Assembly (NCBI GenBank): GCA_002721365.1
Contig: PBKC01000043.1
Span: 62,001 to 126,000, forward strand
DNA length: 64,000 nucleotides
Direction of reading: 5' to 3'
Source: Rhodospirillaceae bacterium
GTDB lineage: Bacteria; Pseudomonadota; Alphaproteobacteria; GCA-2721365
Part shown: positions 25,154-37,833 of the stretch, piece by piece
How the letters are laid out: every line of letters starts with the position of its first letter
How positions within the stretch are numbered: the first letter of the stretch is position 1
Program-made: the position numbers and the translations under genes
Notes under the pieces: generated by a model
What the model was told of the DNA's origin: nothing
Databases searched by the model: none
Seen by the model: the letters and a program-made list of their open reading frames with translations, nothing else

Positions 25154-27994
25154 CTACTGCTCCATCGCGGCGAGGCGCTCTTCGGCCTGGCTGGTGATGG
25201 ACGCGTCGAGGCCGTCCTCGACGATCTGCCGCAGCAATTCCCCGGCTTGGTCCGTATTCCCGGTCTTTTCCAGCGCGACCGCGTAATGGAATTTGATTTC
25301 CGGGTTGTCGGGCAGTTTTTCGAACGCCTTCGCCAGCAGGTCGGCGGCTTCCGTGACTTTTTCGTCACGCTGAATCAGCAGCCAGGCGTAGGTGTCGGCG
25401 ATCTCGGGCGAGTCCGGTGCCTGGGTATGGGCGCGCTCCGCGTAGTCGAACGCCTTCGGATCGCCGGCCTGATCCGCCAGCCAGGCGAGGTTGTTGAGGA
25501 TCACGGGATTGTCCGGCGCGTTGGTGAGCAAGGTTTCGAACTCGGTCTTCGCGGCGGCATGCTCGCCGTCGTTCAGAAGCTCGCTCGCCAGGGCGAAGCG
25601 CGTCACCGTGTCATCGGGGTTGGTCTTCAGCCAGTCGCGCAGCCCCTGCATCGCGGCGTCCTTGTCGCCGGCAGCGGCTTGGGCGCGAAAGCGGCGGATG
25701 GCGAGTGCCGGGGTCGGCTCCTTGGCGATCGCCTTGTTGTAGGCATCTATCGCATCCGCAGGCAGCTTCGCTTCCATCAAGACGTCGCCGACCATGGTGT
25801 TGCCCACCGGCGACTGCGGGAGATCATCCCGCAGGGCAGCGGCGACCCGCATCGCCGCTTCGAGATCGCCCTGGCCGACTTCCAGCCGGATCAGGTCGAC
25901 ACGCGGATCGGCGTTGTCCGGAGCCATGGTGATGGCGTCCTCCAGCGTCCGGCGCGCGGCTGTCGGATTGTCGGCCGAAAGCTGCGCCTGGGCGAGAAGG
26001 CGGTGAGCCGGAATCGAATTCGGCAATAGACCGATGATGCGACGGAAGGTGTTGGCGGCGTTGGTGTATTGCTGGGCCTGCATCTCGGCACGGCCCAGCA
26101 GTTCGAGGGCCTGGGCTTTCCGTGGCCCCTCGACCAGATCGCTCGCTTCGCGCGCCTGGGCGACGGCGTTGGCCGTATCGCCGGTCTGCAGGTAGTAGTT
26201 CACCAACCTGAGGCGCGGTTCCAGCGAGGACGGCTGCTCGGCGACGGCCCTCTGCAGCCAGTCGACGCCCGCGGCCGAGTCGTCGTCCCGGAACGCCAGT
26301 CCGCTCATCGCCATCATGGCGGGAACATTGTCCGGGGCGGCCTGAAGCACGGCCTCGAAACGCTGCTTGGCCGTCTCCAGGTTGTCGTCGGCGACATCCA
26401 AGAGCGCGAGGTTCAGCAGCGTGGGAACGAAGGTCGCATCCTGCGTCAATGCCTGCTCGAACTCCGTCCTGGCGGCGGCGAAGTCCCCGTTTCGAATATC
26501 GATCCGTCCCATCAGATGGTAGGGGAGCGGATTGTCCGGCATCTGCTCCTTCATCTTCTGCACGACGGCGATGGCATCGTCGGTCCGGTCCTGACGCAGG
26601 TATGTCAGGACGAGCAGCATGTTCGCCTGTTCCGAGGATGGGTCGAGCTCGAGGATGTTCTCGAGCTTCGCCAGCGCCTCGTCGACCCGTCCGCTCTTCA
26701 GCTCGCTCACGGCGATCTGGGTGCCGAGCTTGGTTTGCAGAGCATCGTTCCCGGGGTTGTCCGAGATCAGCTTCTCCGCAAGCCGAGTCGCTTCGGCGCT
26801 GTTGCCGCTGTTGAGCTGGGCGTTGGCGAGAATCGACACGACCTCGGAATCGTTGGGCTCTGCCTCTGCGACCGGCGTCAGAAGCTCGATCGCGCGCTCC
26901 GGCTGCGATTTCCGAAGAAAGGTGAGACCGAGAAGCTTCTTGGTGGCGACGCTGTCGGGCTCCAGCTCCAGCAAGCGCTTCAGGGAGGTTTCCGCTTGTT
27001 CGAGCTGACCCTGGCGCAGGTGAAGGACCGACATAAGGTAGAGGCCGGGCGGATAGGACCGGACGAAGGCCTCGACCTTCTGCAACGCCGTCAGTGCCTG
27101 CAGGTCCTGACCGGACCGCGCCAGCGAAAGGCCGCGGAGATAGTTCCCGAGGGGATGATTGGGAACGCGCGACAGCACGGCGTCGATATCCGCGTTCGCC
27201 TGTTCGGCCTCGCCGTCCGCCAGCAGCATGGCTGCGCGGGCGAGTCTCGCGGGAACGTTGTTGGGGTCGAGTTCGATCGCCTTGGCGAACAGGGTCCGGG
27301 CCTTTTCCTCGTCGCCGCTGCGGCGCGCCAGATCGCCCTTGAGGGCGATCGCGGCGACGGCCTCCGGGTCGATCTCCAATGCCTGGTCGGCGTAGTTCTC
27401 CGCGGTCTCGAAGTCGCCTTGTTCGGCGTTCACCTGGGCGAGCCCGATCAGAATCTCGCTGGTCGGCTTCGTCTCCAACGCCTTGACGAGAGCGTTCTCC
27501 GCTTCATCGAAGCGCTTGAGGCCGGTGAGCGCAAATCCCCGTGCGGTCAAGACGCGCGCTTCCAGCTCGGGTTCGCGGTCGCCGGCGCCGGGCTCGACGG
27601 TGCTCAGAACCTCGTCGTAGCGCCCTTGGCGCAGCAGGGCTTCGGCCATGGGGACCGAAATGCGTTCGGGCCCGACGCCCAGCCGTTCGGCTTTCTTGAG
27701 CTCGGCTTCGGCAGCGCGCGGGTCACCGGCTTTGAGATAGGCGGTCCCAAGGGCGAATCGCGCTTCCCCGTCGTCCGGCTCTTCCTTCACGGCGTTGCGA
27801 AGCTGAATCAGGGCCGCGCGGATGTCGCCCGACTGCATGTAGGTCTCGGCATCCGCGATGTAAGTCTCCGTGTTCCCGCCGGTCAGCCGCGCAACCACCG
27901 GAACGGCGATCCCGACGCCGACGACGGCCAGACCGCCCAGGACGAACACCCAGACCGGCAACTTGGAGGACTTTTTGTCCTTCTTGTCCCTCAT
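25154..27994 (-). CDS. prsT: PEP-CTERM/XrtA-system TPR-repeat protein
   Basis: 946 residues from the ATG at 27994, where GGAG lies six bases upstream. A short cytoplasmic Lys-rich start and one TM helix (about 14-36) are followed by some twenty TPR units through the C-terminus, recognisable by repeated A..LG.AYL..G....A and P.N..A pairs. Size, TM anchor and repeats match the PrsT family that accompanies exosortase A systems; most relatives are lipoproteins, while this one looks anchored by a helix with no lipobox cysteine. It is 68 bases downstream of prsR. It probably scaffolds exopolysaccharide or sorting machinery in the periplasm. Confidence 0.85.
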   Translation of the reverse strand: MRDKKDKKSSKLPVWVFVLGGLAVVGVGIAVPVVARLTGGNTETYIADAETYMQSGDIRAALIQLRNAVKEEPDDGEARFALGTAYLKAGDPRAAEAELKKAERLGVGPERISVPMAEALLRQGRYDEVLSTVEPGAGDREPELEARVLTARGFALTGLKRFDEAENALVKALETKPTSEILIGLAQVNAEQGDFETAENYADQALEIDPEAVAAIALKGDLARRSGDEEKARTLFAKAIELDPNNVPARLARAAMLLADGEAEQANADIDAVLSRVPNHPLGNYLRGLSLARSGQDLQALTALQKVEAFVRSYPPGLYLMSVLHLRQGQLEQAETSLKRLLELEPDSVATKKLLGLTFLRKSQPERAIELLTPVAEAEPNDSEVVSILANAQLNSGNSAEATRLAEKLISDNPGNDALQTKLGTQIAVSELKSGRVDEALAKLENILELDPSSEQANMLLVLTYLRQDRTDDAIAVVQKMKEQMPDNPLPYHLMGRIDIRNGDFAAARTEFEQALTQDATFVPTLLNLALLDVADDNLETAKQRFEAVLQAAPDNVPAMMAMSGLAFRDDDSAAGVDWLQRAVAEQPSSLEPRLRLVNYYLQTGDTANAVAQAREASDLVEGPRKAQALELLGRAEMQAQQYTNAANTFRRIIGLLPNSIPAHRLLAQAQLSADNPTAARRTLEDAITMAPDNADPRVDLIRLEVGQGDLEAAMRVAAALRDDLPQSPVGNTMVGDVLMEAKLPADAIDAYNKAIAKEPTPALAIRRFRAQAAAGDKDAAMQGLRDWLKTNPDDTVTRFALASELLNDGEHAAAKTEFETLLTNAPDNPVILNNLAWLADQAGDPKAFDYAERAHTQAPDSPEIADTYAWLLIQRDEKVTEAADLLAKAFEKLPDNPEIKFHYAVALEKTGNTDQAGELLRQIVEDGLDASITSQAEERLAAMEQ

Positions 27995-28062
27995 TCCGAA
28001 CTCCGTGAGTAGGTGTGCCGCACCGGCGGCAGATCCGTCAGCCACGCCCCCGCGCGGCGTGA

Positions 28063-29421
28063 TCAGTCCTTGAGCGTGATCTGTAGATTCTTCATCAGAT
28101 CGTAAAGGGTCGGGCGGCTGATACCGAGCAGCTTGGTCGCCTTGGAGACGTTCCCCTGCGCCAGAGCCAGGGCGCGCTGCACCGATTCCCGCTCCGTCTT
28201 CTCGCGCATTTCGCGGAGCGTGGGAACCCGTTCCAGTCCCTCGACTTCCGGGAGTTCCAGGTCCTCGGCGCTGATCACCTTGGCTTCCGTCATGATGATC
28301 GACTTCTTCACCCGGTTTTCGAGCTCACGGATGTTGCCTGGCCAGTTGTAGCCGTTCAACGCCGCCAGAGCCGAGTCCGAAAAGCCGCGAATCGACTTGT
28401 TGAACTGCTTGTTCATCTTGTCGAGGAAGAAGCGCGCCAGCAGCACCGCATCGCCCTGCCGGTCGCGGAGCGGCGGAACCGAGAGATGGATCTCGTTCAG
28501 GCGGTAATAGAGGTCCTCGCGGAACTCTCCCGACTGCATCATCGCCTGGAGATCCTGGTTGGTCGCGCAGACGATGCGGACATCGACCGGGATCGGTTTG
28601 CGCCCGCCCAGACGTTCGATCACCCGGTCCTGCAGGAATCGGAGCAGCTTGGCCTGAAGGCTCAAGGGCATGTCGCCGATTTCATCGAGGAACAGCGTTC
28701 CGCCGTCGGCCACCTCGACCTTGCCGATCGTCTGCTTGGTGGCACCGGTGAAAGCGCCCTTCTCGTAGCCGAACATCTCGCTTTCGAGCAGGTTTTCCGG
28801 AATTGCCGCGCAGTTCACGGCGACGAAGTTGCCGCTCGATCTCGGGCTGGCATCGTGTAGGGCGCGCGCCAGCAACTCCTTGCCGGTGCCGCTTTCCCCC
28901 GTAATCAGGACGGTCACGTCGGCGCCGGCGACCTTCTCGACGGTATGGCAGATGCGCTGCATCTCCGGGTCGCCGGTGACGATTCCCGCAAAGGGCGCGC
29001 TGGAGCTGCGGGTAAGACGCCGGTTCTCTTCCTCCAGCTTGTAGAGGCGCCACGCCCGCTCGATGATCATCGACAGCTTCTCGATGTCGACGGGCTTCGA
29101 ATAGAAGTCGTAGGCGCCCATGCCGATGGCACGGACGGCGTTGCCGCGTTCCTCGTTGCCGCTGGCGATGATGACCTTGGCGCCGGGATTGTGGCGCAGG
29201 ATCGCTTCCAGGGTCGCCAGACCTTCGCTTGCGCCGTTGGGATCCGGCGGCAGGCCAAGATCCAGCACCACGACGGGCGGCTCCTCCGACCGGAACAGAG
29301 TCAGCGCCGATTCGCGATCGCCGGCCACGAAGACTTCGTAATCCGATATCGCCCAGCGCATCTGCTTCTGAAGGCCGGGGTCGTCCTCGACGAGCAACAG
29401 TTTGAGTGCGTCTTCGGTCAC
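28063..29421 (-). CDS. prsR: PEP-CTERM-box sigma-54-dependent response regulator
   Basis: 452 residues from the GTG at 29421, chosen because GGAAG lies five bases upstream and the prsK stop is one base away; a TTG at 29433 is an alternative. Order: receiver domain with phospho-acceptor Asp54 (VVVLDLGLP), AAA+ domain with Walker A GESGTGKE and the sigma-54 contact motif GAFTGA, and a C-terminal Fis-type helix-turn-helix (VSKATKLLGISRPTLYDLMKNL). It activates sigma-54 promoters, in known systems those of PEP-CTERM and polysaccharide genes. No convincing -24/-12 promoter was found in the intergenic regions I checked near this cluster. Confidence 0.9.
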   Translation of the reverse strand: MTEDALKLLLVEDDPGLQKQMRWAISDYEVFVAGDRESALTLFRSEEPPVVVLDLGLPPDPNGASEGLATLEAILRHNPGAKVIIASGNEERGNAVRAIGMGAYDFYSKPVDIEKLSMIIERAWRLYKLEEENRRLTRSSSAPFAGIVTGDPEMQRICHTVEKVAGADVTVLITGESGTGKELLARALHDASPRSSGNFVAVNCAAIPENLLESEMFGYEKGAFTGATKQTIGKVEVADGGTLFLDEIGDMPLSLQAKLLRFLQDRVIERLGGRKPIPVDVRIVCATNQDLQAMMQSGEFREDLYYRLNEIHLSVPPLRDRQGDAVLLARFFLDKMNKQFNKSIRGFSDSALAALNGYNWPGNIRELENRVKKSIIMTEAKVISAEDLELPEVEGLERVPTLREMREKTERESVQRALALAQGNVSKATKLLGISRPTLYDLMKNLQITLKD

Positions 29422-29422
29422 G

Positions 29423-31564
29423 TCAGCTTCCAACCTTTCGCAGGGGCATCGCCGGATGTTCCGCGGCCGCGAGGCCGATCCGCATCGTCGTTCCGACCTG
29501 CGGTGCGCTCATGACCTCCAGCTTGCCTCCCATCTCGTTGACCAGATGTCGCGCCTGGTAGGTCCCAAGACCCGAACCACCCGACTTCGTCGTGTGGAGC
29601 GGTTTGAACAGGTGGTCGCGGATGAAGTCCGCGTCCATTCCCGGGCCGTCGTCGATGATGTCCAGATACACCATGTCGCCCTCCCGGCTGGTCTCGATCG
29701 CCACATTACCGTTCTCGCCCGCCGCTTCGAAGGCATTCTGCAACAAGTGCCGCAGCACCGTCTCCAGATGCCCGATATTGGCCAAGACCGACAGGTCCGC
29801 GGCCGATGGTTCGTAGGTGATCTCGCGACCGCTCTCGGCCCAGGAATCGACCAGCGGCGGCAGCAGGTTGCCCAGTGCGACGACCTCGGTCTGCACGTCC
29901 TCGGCGGCGGGAGGTTCCGGGTCCGAAGCGGTCTGGGGGCCGACATCCGGGCCGCCGATGCGAGCCCGCTCCAGCTGCAGTTGCCCCAGAAGCTCATGCA
30001 TCTTTTCCACCGTGTGCTGGACAGTGGTCATCAGGTCTTCCTGGAATTCGGGGTTGTGGCGGTGTTTCTCGGCGTTCCGCATCATCAGCGAAAGCTGGCT
30101 GACGATGTTCTTGATGTCGTGCACGACGAAGGCGAAACGGCGATTGAACTCCTTGAGGTTCTGGGCGTCGACCAGGCTCTTCAGCGCCTCTTCCTCGGCG
30201 AGGTAGCTGGCGATCTGCAAGCCCACCGTCTTCAGCAGCAGCAGGTCTTCCCACTGAAGCGTCTGCGGTGCCCGCGGCTTGCCGAGCAGGATAAAGCCCT
30301 GAACCCGGTCCCTGTGGGCGCAGGGGACCACCAGCCATGCGCGTTTGAGGGTATGGAGCCATTCCGGTACGACGTTCGCCGCAGGATCATCCGCCTCTTC
30401 GCCGACCCGGGTGAGATCGATGACCGCGCGCGTTTCCGCCAGATAGGTGACGAGGGGAGAATCGCCGGCGACATGCGGCAAGTCCTTCGGGAAGTTCCAT
30501 GTCGCCGCGGGCTGGAACTGGTCTTCGTCGATACGGCGCACCCAGATCGCGCCGGCCGGGCTTTCGACGATGTTGGCGACGGCGCGTATGGCACGGTCGT
30601 GCAGCGGCCCGCTCGCCGAAGACAGCGTGTCGATAAAGCGTAGCCATTCGGCGCGATAGTCGTAGCGGTGCGAGAAGAAGTTCCGGCTGATCGCCAGACG
30701 CAGCCAGGCGCGCAGGGTCTCGGAGAACAGGGCGACCAGGATCACGGCGACGGCGGTGGCGAAGAACACCATCTGCGCGAGCGTGCCCCATTCGCCGCCG
30801 ATCTCCCGCAGGTAGTAGCCGGCCGCCGCCATCACGATCAGATAGATGCCGCTGCCCACCACGGTCGCGGTGTGGAATACCGCCTGGCGGGATATGTGAA
30901 CCTCGACCGACCAGTCGTGATTCCGGCTCGCGGCGATCGCGATCAACGGCACGGTGACGACATTCACCGCGCCGCGCGCCGCGAACAGGCTGGGATCGAG
31001 TCGGTTGAACAGCAGGGCGTCGGAGAAGAGGTAGAAATCGTAACCGAACATCAGCCCGGCGCCGAGAATGAGATGCTTCAGCGACCAGAGGGATTCGCCG
31101 GGTGCGTTACGGAAGATGTTTTCGAGCAGCAGCAGCCCGATGACGGCGAGCGCGAGGCGGGAAATGATGCCGATCGAGGCGGGGAGGTTGGGGCCTTCCG
31201 CGAAGATGTCGGTGCCGCGCACGAATTCCGCCGCAGTTCCCGGAATGGCGATCACGGCGAGCGCAACCAGGCACAGAACCCGCACGCGCGGTCCGAACCA
31301 GGGCATTCGGCGGGCGACGAGGCTGCCGATGAACACCAGCCAAAGGCTGGTTCGCGCCATCTCGGTGATGGCAGCGAGATGGATCAGCCCGATCTCGGGG
31401 AAGACCGTCGCCAGCGCCACCACACCGGCCCATAGGGCGGAACAGGCGACGGCGGCGAGCAGCAGGTGACCGAGAACGCCTTCGCGTTCCGTGACCAGGA
31501 TCAGGCCGGTCAGCAGCAGGAAAGCAACAAATGCAGCGCCGTGACTCGCGAGGCTGACGACCAT
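29423..31564 (-). CDS. prsK: PEP-CTERM/XrtA-system histidine kinase
   Basis: 713 residues. An N-terminal block of about eight to nine TM helices (about 1-310) is followed by a GAF-like domain (about 330-480), a dimerisation helix with the candidate histidine in VVHDIKNIVSQLS, and a HATPase domain (NAFEAAGENG, DDGPGMD, GLGTYQARHLV). This is the PrsK architecture. It should phosphorylate PrsR, whose gene starts one base after its stop. The signal is unknown. It lies 17 bases after the sugar-transferase gene, so the four genes look like one operon. Confidence 0.9.
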   Translation of the reverse strand: MVVSLASHGAAFVAFLLLTGLILVTEREGVLGHLLLAAVACSALWAGVVALATVFPEIGLIHLAAITEMARTSLWLVFIGSLVARRMPWFGPRVRVLCLVALAVIAIPGTAAEFVRGTDIFAEGPNLPASIGIISRLALAVIGLLLLENIFRNAPGESLWSLKHLILGAGLMFGYDFYLFSDALLFNRLDPSLFAARGAVNVVTVPLIAIAASRNHDWSVEVHISRQAVFHTATVVGSGIYLIVMAAAGYYLREIGGEWGTLAQMVFFATAVAVILVALFSETLRAWLRLAISRNFFSHRYDYRAEWLRFIDTLSSASGPLHDRAIRAVANIVESPAGAIWVRRIDEDQFQPAATWNFPKDLPHVAGDSPLVTYLAETRAVIDLTRVGEEADDPAANVVPEWLHTLKRAWLVVPCAHRDRVQGFILLGKPRAPQTLQWEDLLLLKTVGLQIASYLAEEEALKSLVDAQNLKEFNRRFAFVVHDIKNIVSQLSLMMRNAEKHRHNPEFQEDLMTTVQHTVEKMHELLGQLQLERARIGGPDVGPQTASDPEPPAAEDVQTEVVALGNLLPPLVDSWAESGREITYEPSAADLSVLANIGHLETVLRHLLQNAFEAAGENGNVAIETSREGDMVYLDIIDDGPGMDADFIRDHLFKPLHTTKSGGSGLGTYQARHLVNEMGGKLEVMSAPQVGTTMRIGLAAAEHPAMPLRKVGS

Positions 31565-31581
31565 GGGCCGTGTCGTTCAGT

Positions 31582-32991
31582 TTACCGGACGCCGGCCGGC
31601 CAGAAGATCACCCGGACGGTCTGAAGGATGATGATTATATCGAGAAACAGGCTGCGATTCTTCACGTAGTAGAGATCGTAGGAGAGTTTCTCCTTGGCGT
31701 CCTCAACCGACGCGCCGTAGGGGTAGTTGATCTGCGCCCATCCGGTGATCCCCGGCTTGGCGCAGTGGCGCTCGTGATAGTAGGGGATCTGCTCCGCCAG
31801 GCTGGTGACGAAGACGGGGCGTTCGGGGCGCGGTCCGACGAAGCTCATCTCACCGCGCAGGACATTGAGGATCTGCGGAATCTCGTCGATCCGAGTCTTG
31901 CGAAGGAAGGAGCCGGAGCGGGTGATGCGCGAGTCGTTCTGCGCTGCCCAGCGCGGACCGTCGGCCTCCGCATCGGTCCGCATGCTGCGGAACTTGAACA
32001 GCATGAACGGCTTGCCGTGCAGTCCCGTCCGCTCCTGGCGATAGAAGATCGGTCCGGGGCTGTCGAGCTTGACGACGATCGCTGCCGTCACCGTGAGCGG
32101 CAAGGTGAACAAAAGGAAGATCACGCTGAGCAGCAGGTCGAAAGCGCGCTTGGTCGCGTCGCCGAACGCGCTGAAGTTGAAGCCGTCCGAGAAAACCAGC
32201 CAACTCGCCTGAAGATCGTCCGGGTTGACCCGGCCGAGCTCCCTTTCCATGAAAGCCAAGGGCTCCGAGACGCGAATTCCGGACATCTTGCAGCGCAGCA
32301 GGGCGTCGACCGGCAGGCCACGACGATTGTCGGGGCATACCACCACCTCGTCGACATCGCCCTGGAACAGCAGTCCCATGAGCCCATCCGCATCGGATGA
32401 CGACCGGCTGATACGGGCGGTGTGTTCGACCTCCGAAGGCTCATCGTCCAGCGCGATGCAGCGGACGATGTCGTAACGCGGCGCGGCATCGGCCGCGATC
32501 ATCCGGCGGAGCTTCGCCGCGCGGCTGCCGGCGCCGAGGATGACGACCTTCTCGCGGAAGAAACGGCCATCCGAAACCAGGGCGAACGTCCAGCGGGTGA
32601 TCAGCAGAACGCCGACCAGCACGCTGAAACCCAGGGCCACATCCAGGGGCCGCGGGTACTGCGTCAGGGGTGCGGTCGTGACGTAAAGGTAGCCGATCGC
32701 GAACAGGGTGATCGTGACGGCAGACAGACCTACCGCCAGACGGAAGAACATCACCCGTCGATTGGTGATGACGTCTTTGTTGTACAGTCCCAGCGAGGCA
32801 AATATAGAAATAAATATGACAAACAAAAATATGCCCGCATATATGAATACAAGCGGGCCTTCGGTGTTCTTGAGGACTTCGTCGATCCGGTATTCCCAGA
32901 GAAGACCGACTACTGTCAAGAAGAGGAGGGCCTCAATCAGGCCAAAGGCGATCGAAAGACCGGAGATATGATGCTTGAAGACGCGAATCAT
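31582..32991 (-). CDS. XrtA/PEP-CTERM-type polyprenyl glycosylphosphotransferase (TIGR03013-like)
   Basis: 469 residues: four N-terminal TM helices (about 8-120), a Rossmann-like CoA-binding fold (VVILGAGSRAAKLRRMI), then the bacterial sugar transferase domain (about 275-469) with KRAFDLLLSVIFLLF, FRSMRTDAEADGPRWAAQNDSRITRSG, LRKTRIDEIPQ, MSFVGPRPERP and KPGITGWAQINYPYG. It should transfer a sugar phosphate from a nucleotide sugar to undecaprenyl phosphate, the first step of exopolysaccharide synthesis. It is first in the prs operon and divergent from an epimerase gene 213 bases away. Confidence 0.92.
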   Translation of the reverse strand: MIRVFKHHISGLSIAFGLIEALLFLTVVGLLWEYRIDEVLKNTEGPLVFIYAGIFLFVIFISIFASLGLYNKDVITNRRVMFFRLAVGLSAVTITLFAIGYLYVTTAPLTQYPRPLDVALGFSVLVGVLLITRWTFALVSDGRFFREKVVILGAGSRAAKLRRMIAADAAPRYDIVRCIALDDEPSEVEHTARISRSSSDADGLMGLLFQGDVDEVVVCPDNRRGLPVDALLRCKMSGIRVSEPLAFMERELGRVNPDDLQASWLVFSDGFNFSAFGDATKRAFDLLLSVIFLLFTLPLTVTAAIVVKLDSPGPIFYRQERTGLHGKPFMLFKFRSMRTDAEADGPRWAAQNDSRITRSGSFLRKTRIDEIPQILNVLRGEMSFVGPRPERPVFVTSLAEQIPYYHERHCAKPGITGWAQINYPYGASVEDAKEKLSYDLYYVKNRSLFLDIIIILQTVRVIFWPAGVR

Positions 32992-33127
32992 GGGATCGTT
33001 CGGTCAATTATCCTGACTGAGAGCCGTCGGCAACAAGCAGCAAGGCCAATTGCCGATGTGACGCTGCTAGATAAGCACGAAGGCTGTTACTAGAGCGTTA
33101 ACCTGCGACAAGCAGCGCGAGGGGGGA

Positions 33128-33144
33128 GCGACAGCGATTGTCGC
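33128..33144. promoter_or_regulatory. Small inverted repeat in the divergent 32992-33204 gap
   Basis: GCGACA-GCGAT-TGTCGC is a perfect 6-bp inverted repeat in the gap between the divergent sugar-transferase and epimerase genes. It could bind a dimeric regulator or be chance. Confidence 0.25.
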
Positions 33145-33204
33145 CTCTGATCCGGAAAGGTAGCCTAGCGCAGTTCGGAAACGAAGTCGCCATACGCGGG
33201 TAGT

Positions 33205-34128
33205 ATGAAAACATTTCTGGTCACGGGAGGTTGCGGGTTCATCGGCACTCACGTCGTGCAGATGCTTATGGACCGGGGCGATGCGGTACGGGTGCTCGAC
33301 GACCTGTCCACGGGCAAGCGCGAGAAGCTGGTGCCGGGGGCTTCGCTGATCCTGGGCGATGTCGCCGACGCGGCGACCGTCCGGGCCGCCATGGACGGAG
33401 TCGACGGATGTTTTCATTTGGCGGCCGTGGCGTCGGTGGCGAAGTATCATGACGATCTCCTGCACTGCACGCGCGTGAACCATGTGGGGACGCTCACCAT
33501 TATGGCGGAGGCGGCGGCCCGAGGCGTGCCGGTCGTCTACGCGTCATCTGCGGCAGCCTACGGCAATTACGACGGCGTTGTTGTGACGGAGGACACACCA
33601 CCGCGTCCAATTTCCGGCTACGGGGCCGACAAGCTCAGCGGCGAATGGCATGCGCGAGCTTTGTGCGCGACGTCCGGGGCGCGCATCCGGGCGCTCAGGT
33701 TCTTCAACGTGTTCGGTCCCGGCCAGCTTCCCGACTCGCAATATGCCGGGGTCATATCCCTGTTCTTCGACCGGGCCATGAAGGAGGAACCCCTCCGCAT
33801 CTTCGGCGACGGCCTGCAGACGCGGGACTTCGTTTTCGTCAAGGACGTGTGCCGCTTCATCCTCGCCGCAATGGACAGCGACGCTCCGGGCTTCTCGGTC
33901 CACAACGTGTGCACGGGACGGACGACCACCGTTCTCGACCTCGCCCACCAGATTCTCGAAACCTGCGGCGCCGATGTCCCGATCGAGCATATGCCGCCGC
34001 GGGAGGACGATATTCGCCATTCCGCAGGCTCCTCGGCGGCGGCTGAAGCCGCGCTCGGTATCCGTGCCGAAACGCCGCTCAGCGATGGCCTCGCCGCGCT
34101 TCACGAGTCGCTGGTCGCCGCTCGCTGA
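33205..34128 (+). CDS. NAD-dependent sugar-nucleotide epimerase/dehydratase
   Basis: 307 residues, SDR extended family. The NAD-binding GxxGxxG is at 8-14 (GGCGFIG), the acidic residue that binds the adenosine ribose is in RVLDDLSTG, the catalytic YxxxK is Y-GAD-K in ISGYGADKLSGE, and the substrate region is RFFNVFGPGQ with DFVFVKDV. It resembles UDP-glucose/GlcNAc 4-epimerases. It probably supplies a nucleotide sugar for the polysaccharide genes divergent from it. No Shine-Dalgarno is evident before the ATG. The 286 bases after it contain only the likely promoter region of glgE. Confidence 0.9.
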   Translation: MKTFLVTGGCGFIGTHVVQMLMDRGDAVRVLDDLSTGKREKLVPGASLILGDVADAATVRAAMDGVDGCFHLAAVASVAKYHDDLLHCTRVNHVGTLTIMAEAAARGVPVVYASSAAAYGNYDGVVVTEDTPPRPISGYGADKLSGEWHARALCATSGARIRALRFFNVFGPGQLPDSQYAGVISLFFDRAMKEEPLRIFGDGLQTRDFVFVKDVCRFILAAMDSDAPGFSVHNVCTGRTTTVLDLAHQILETCGADVPIEHMPPREDDIRHSAGSSAAAEAALGIRAETPLSDGLAALHESLVAAR

Positions 34129-34414
34129 GTGCGGCGGGCGCTTCGCAGGCCTCTGATCGGGGCGCGAGGTACCGGGCCGGCCCCAGCCTTCCATCGAGCC
34201 GCCAGGTCGGCAGGTCGCGCTTACCGGCCTTTCCGCTGCTGGAGTCCTTCCGGACTTCGGCGCGCAAAGTTTCACGGGCTCGAAAACGACCGAAGGGGTT
34301 CTATTGTTGTACCTGCATACCGGGTGGGGCCGTGCCGGCGTGCCGTTTCAGCGATGATTGGCGCGGTTCCAGCCGCGCCTCGTTTTGTCGTCTGTCTGTT
34401 CGGACAGGAGAGCC

Positions 34415-37765
<3,351 letters not shown>

Positions 37766-37833
37766 CCAATCCATCACTGCCTCGGCACCTCGATACCGCC
37801 GGGGCGAGACCGTCGGCAGGAAAGCGAACCGGC

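Noticed and set aside
26069..28012. Plus-strand frame opposite prsT
   Set aside because: Antisense of TPR repeats, with Gln/Arg-rich composition and no family signature.
32992..33204. Search for a sigma-54 (-24/-12) promoter for the prs operon
   Set aside because: GG and GC elements occur but none with the required ten-base spacing on the minus strand.
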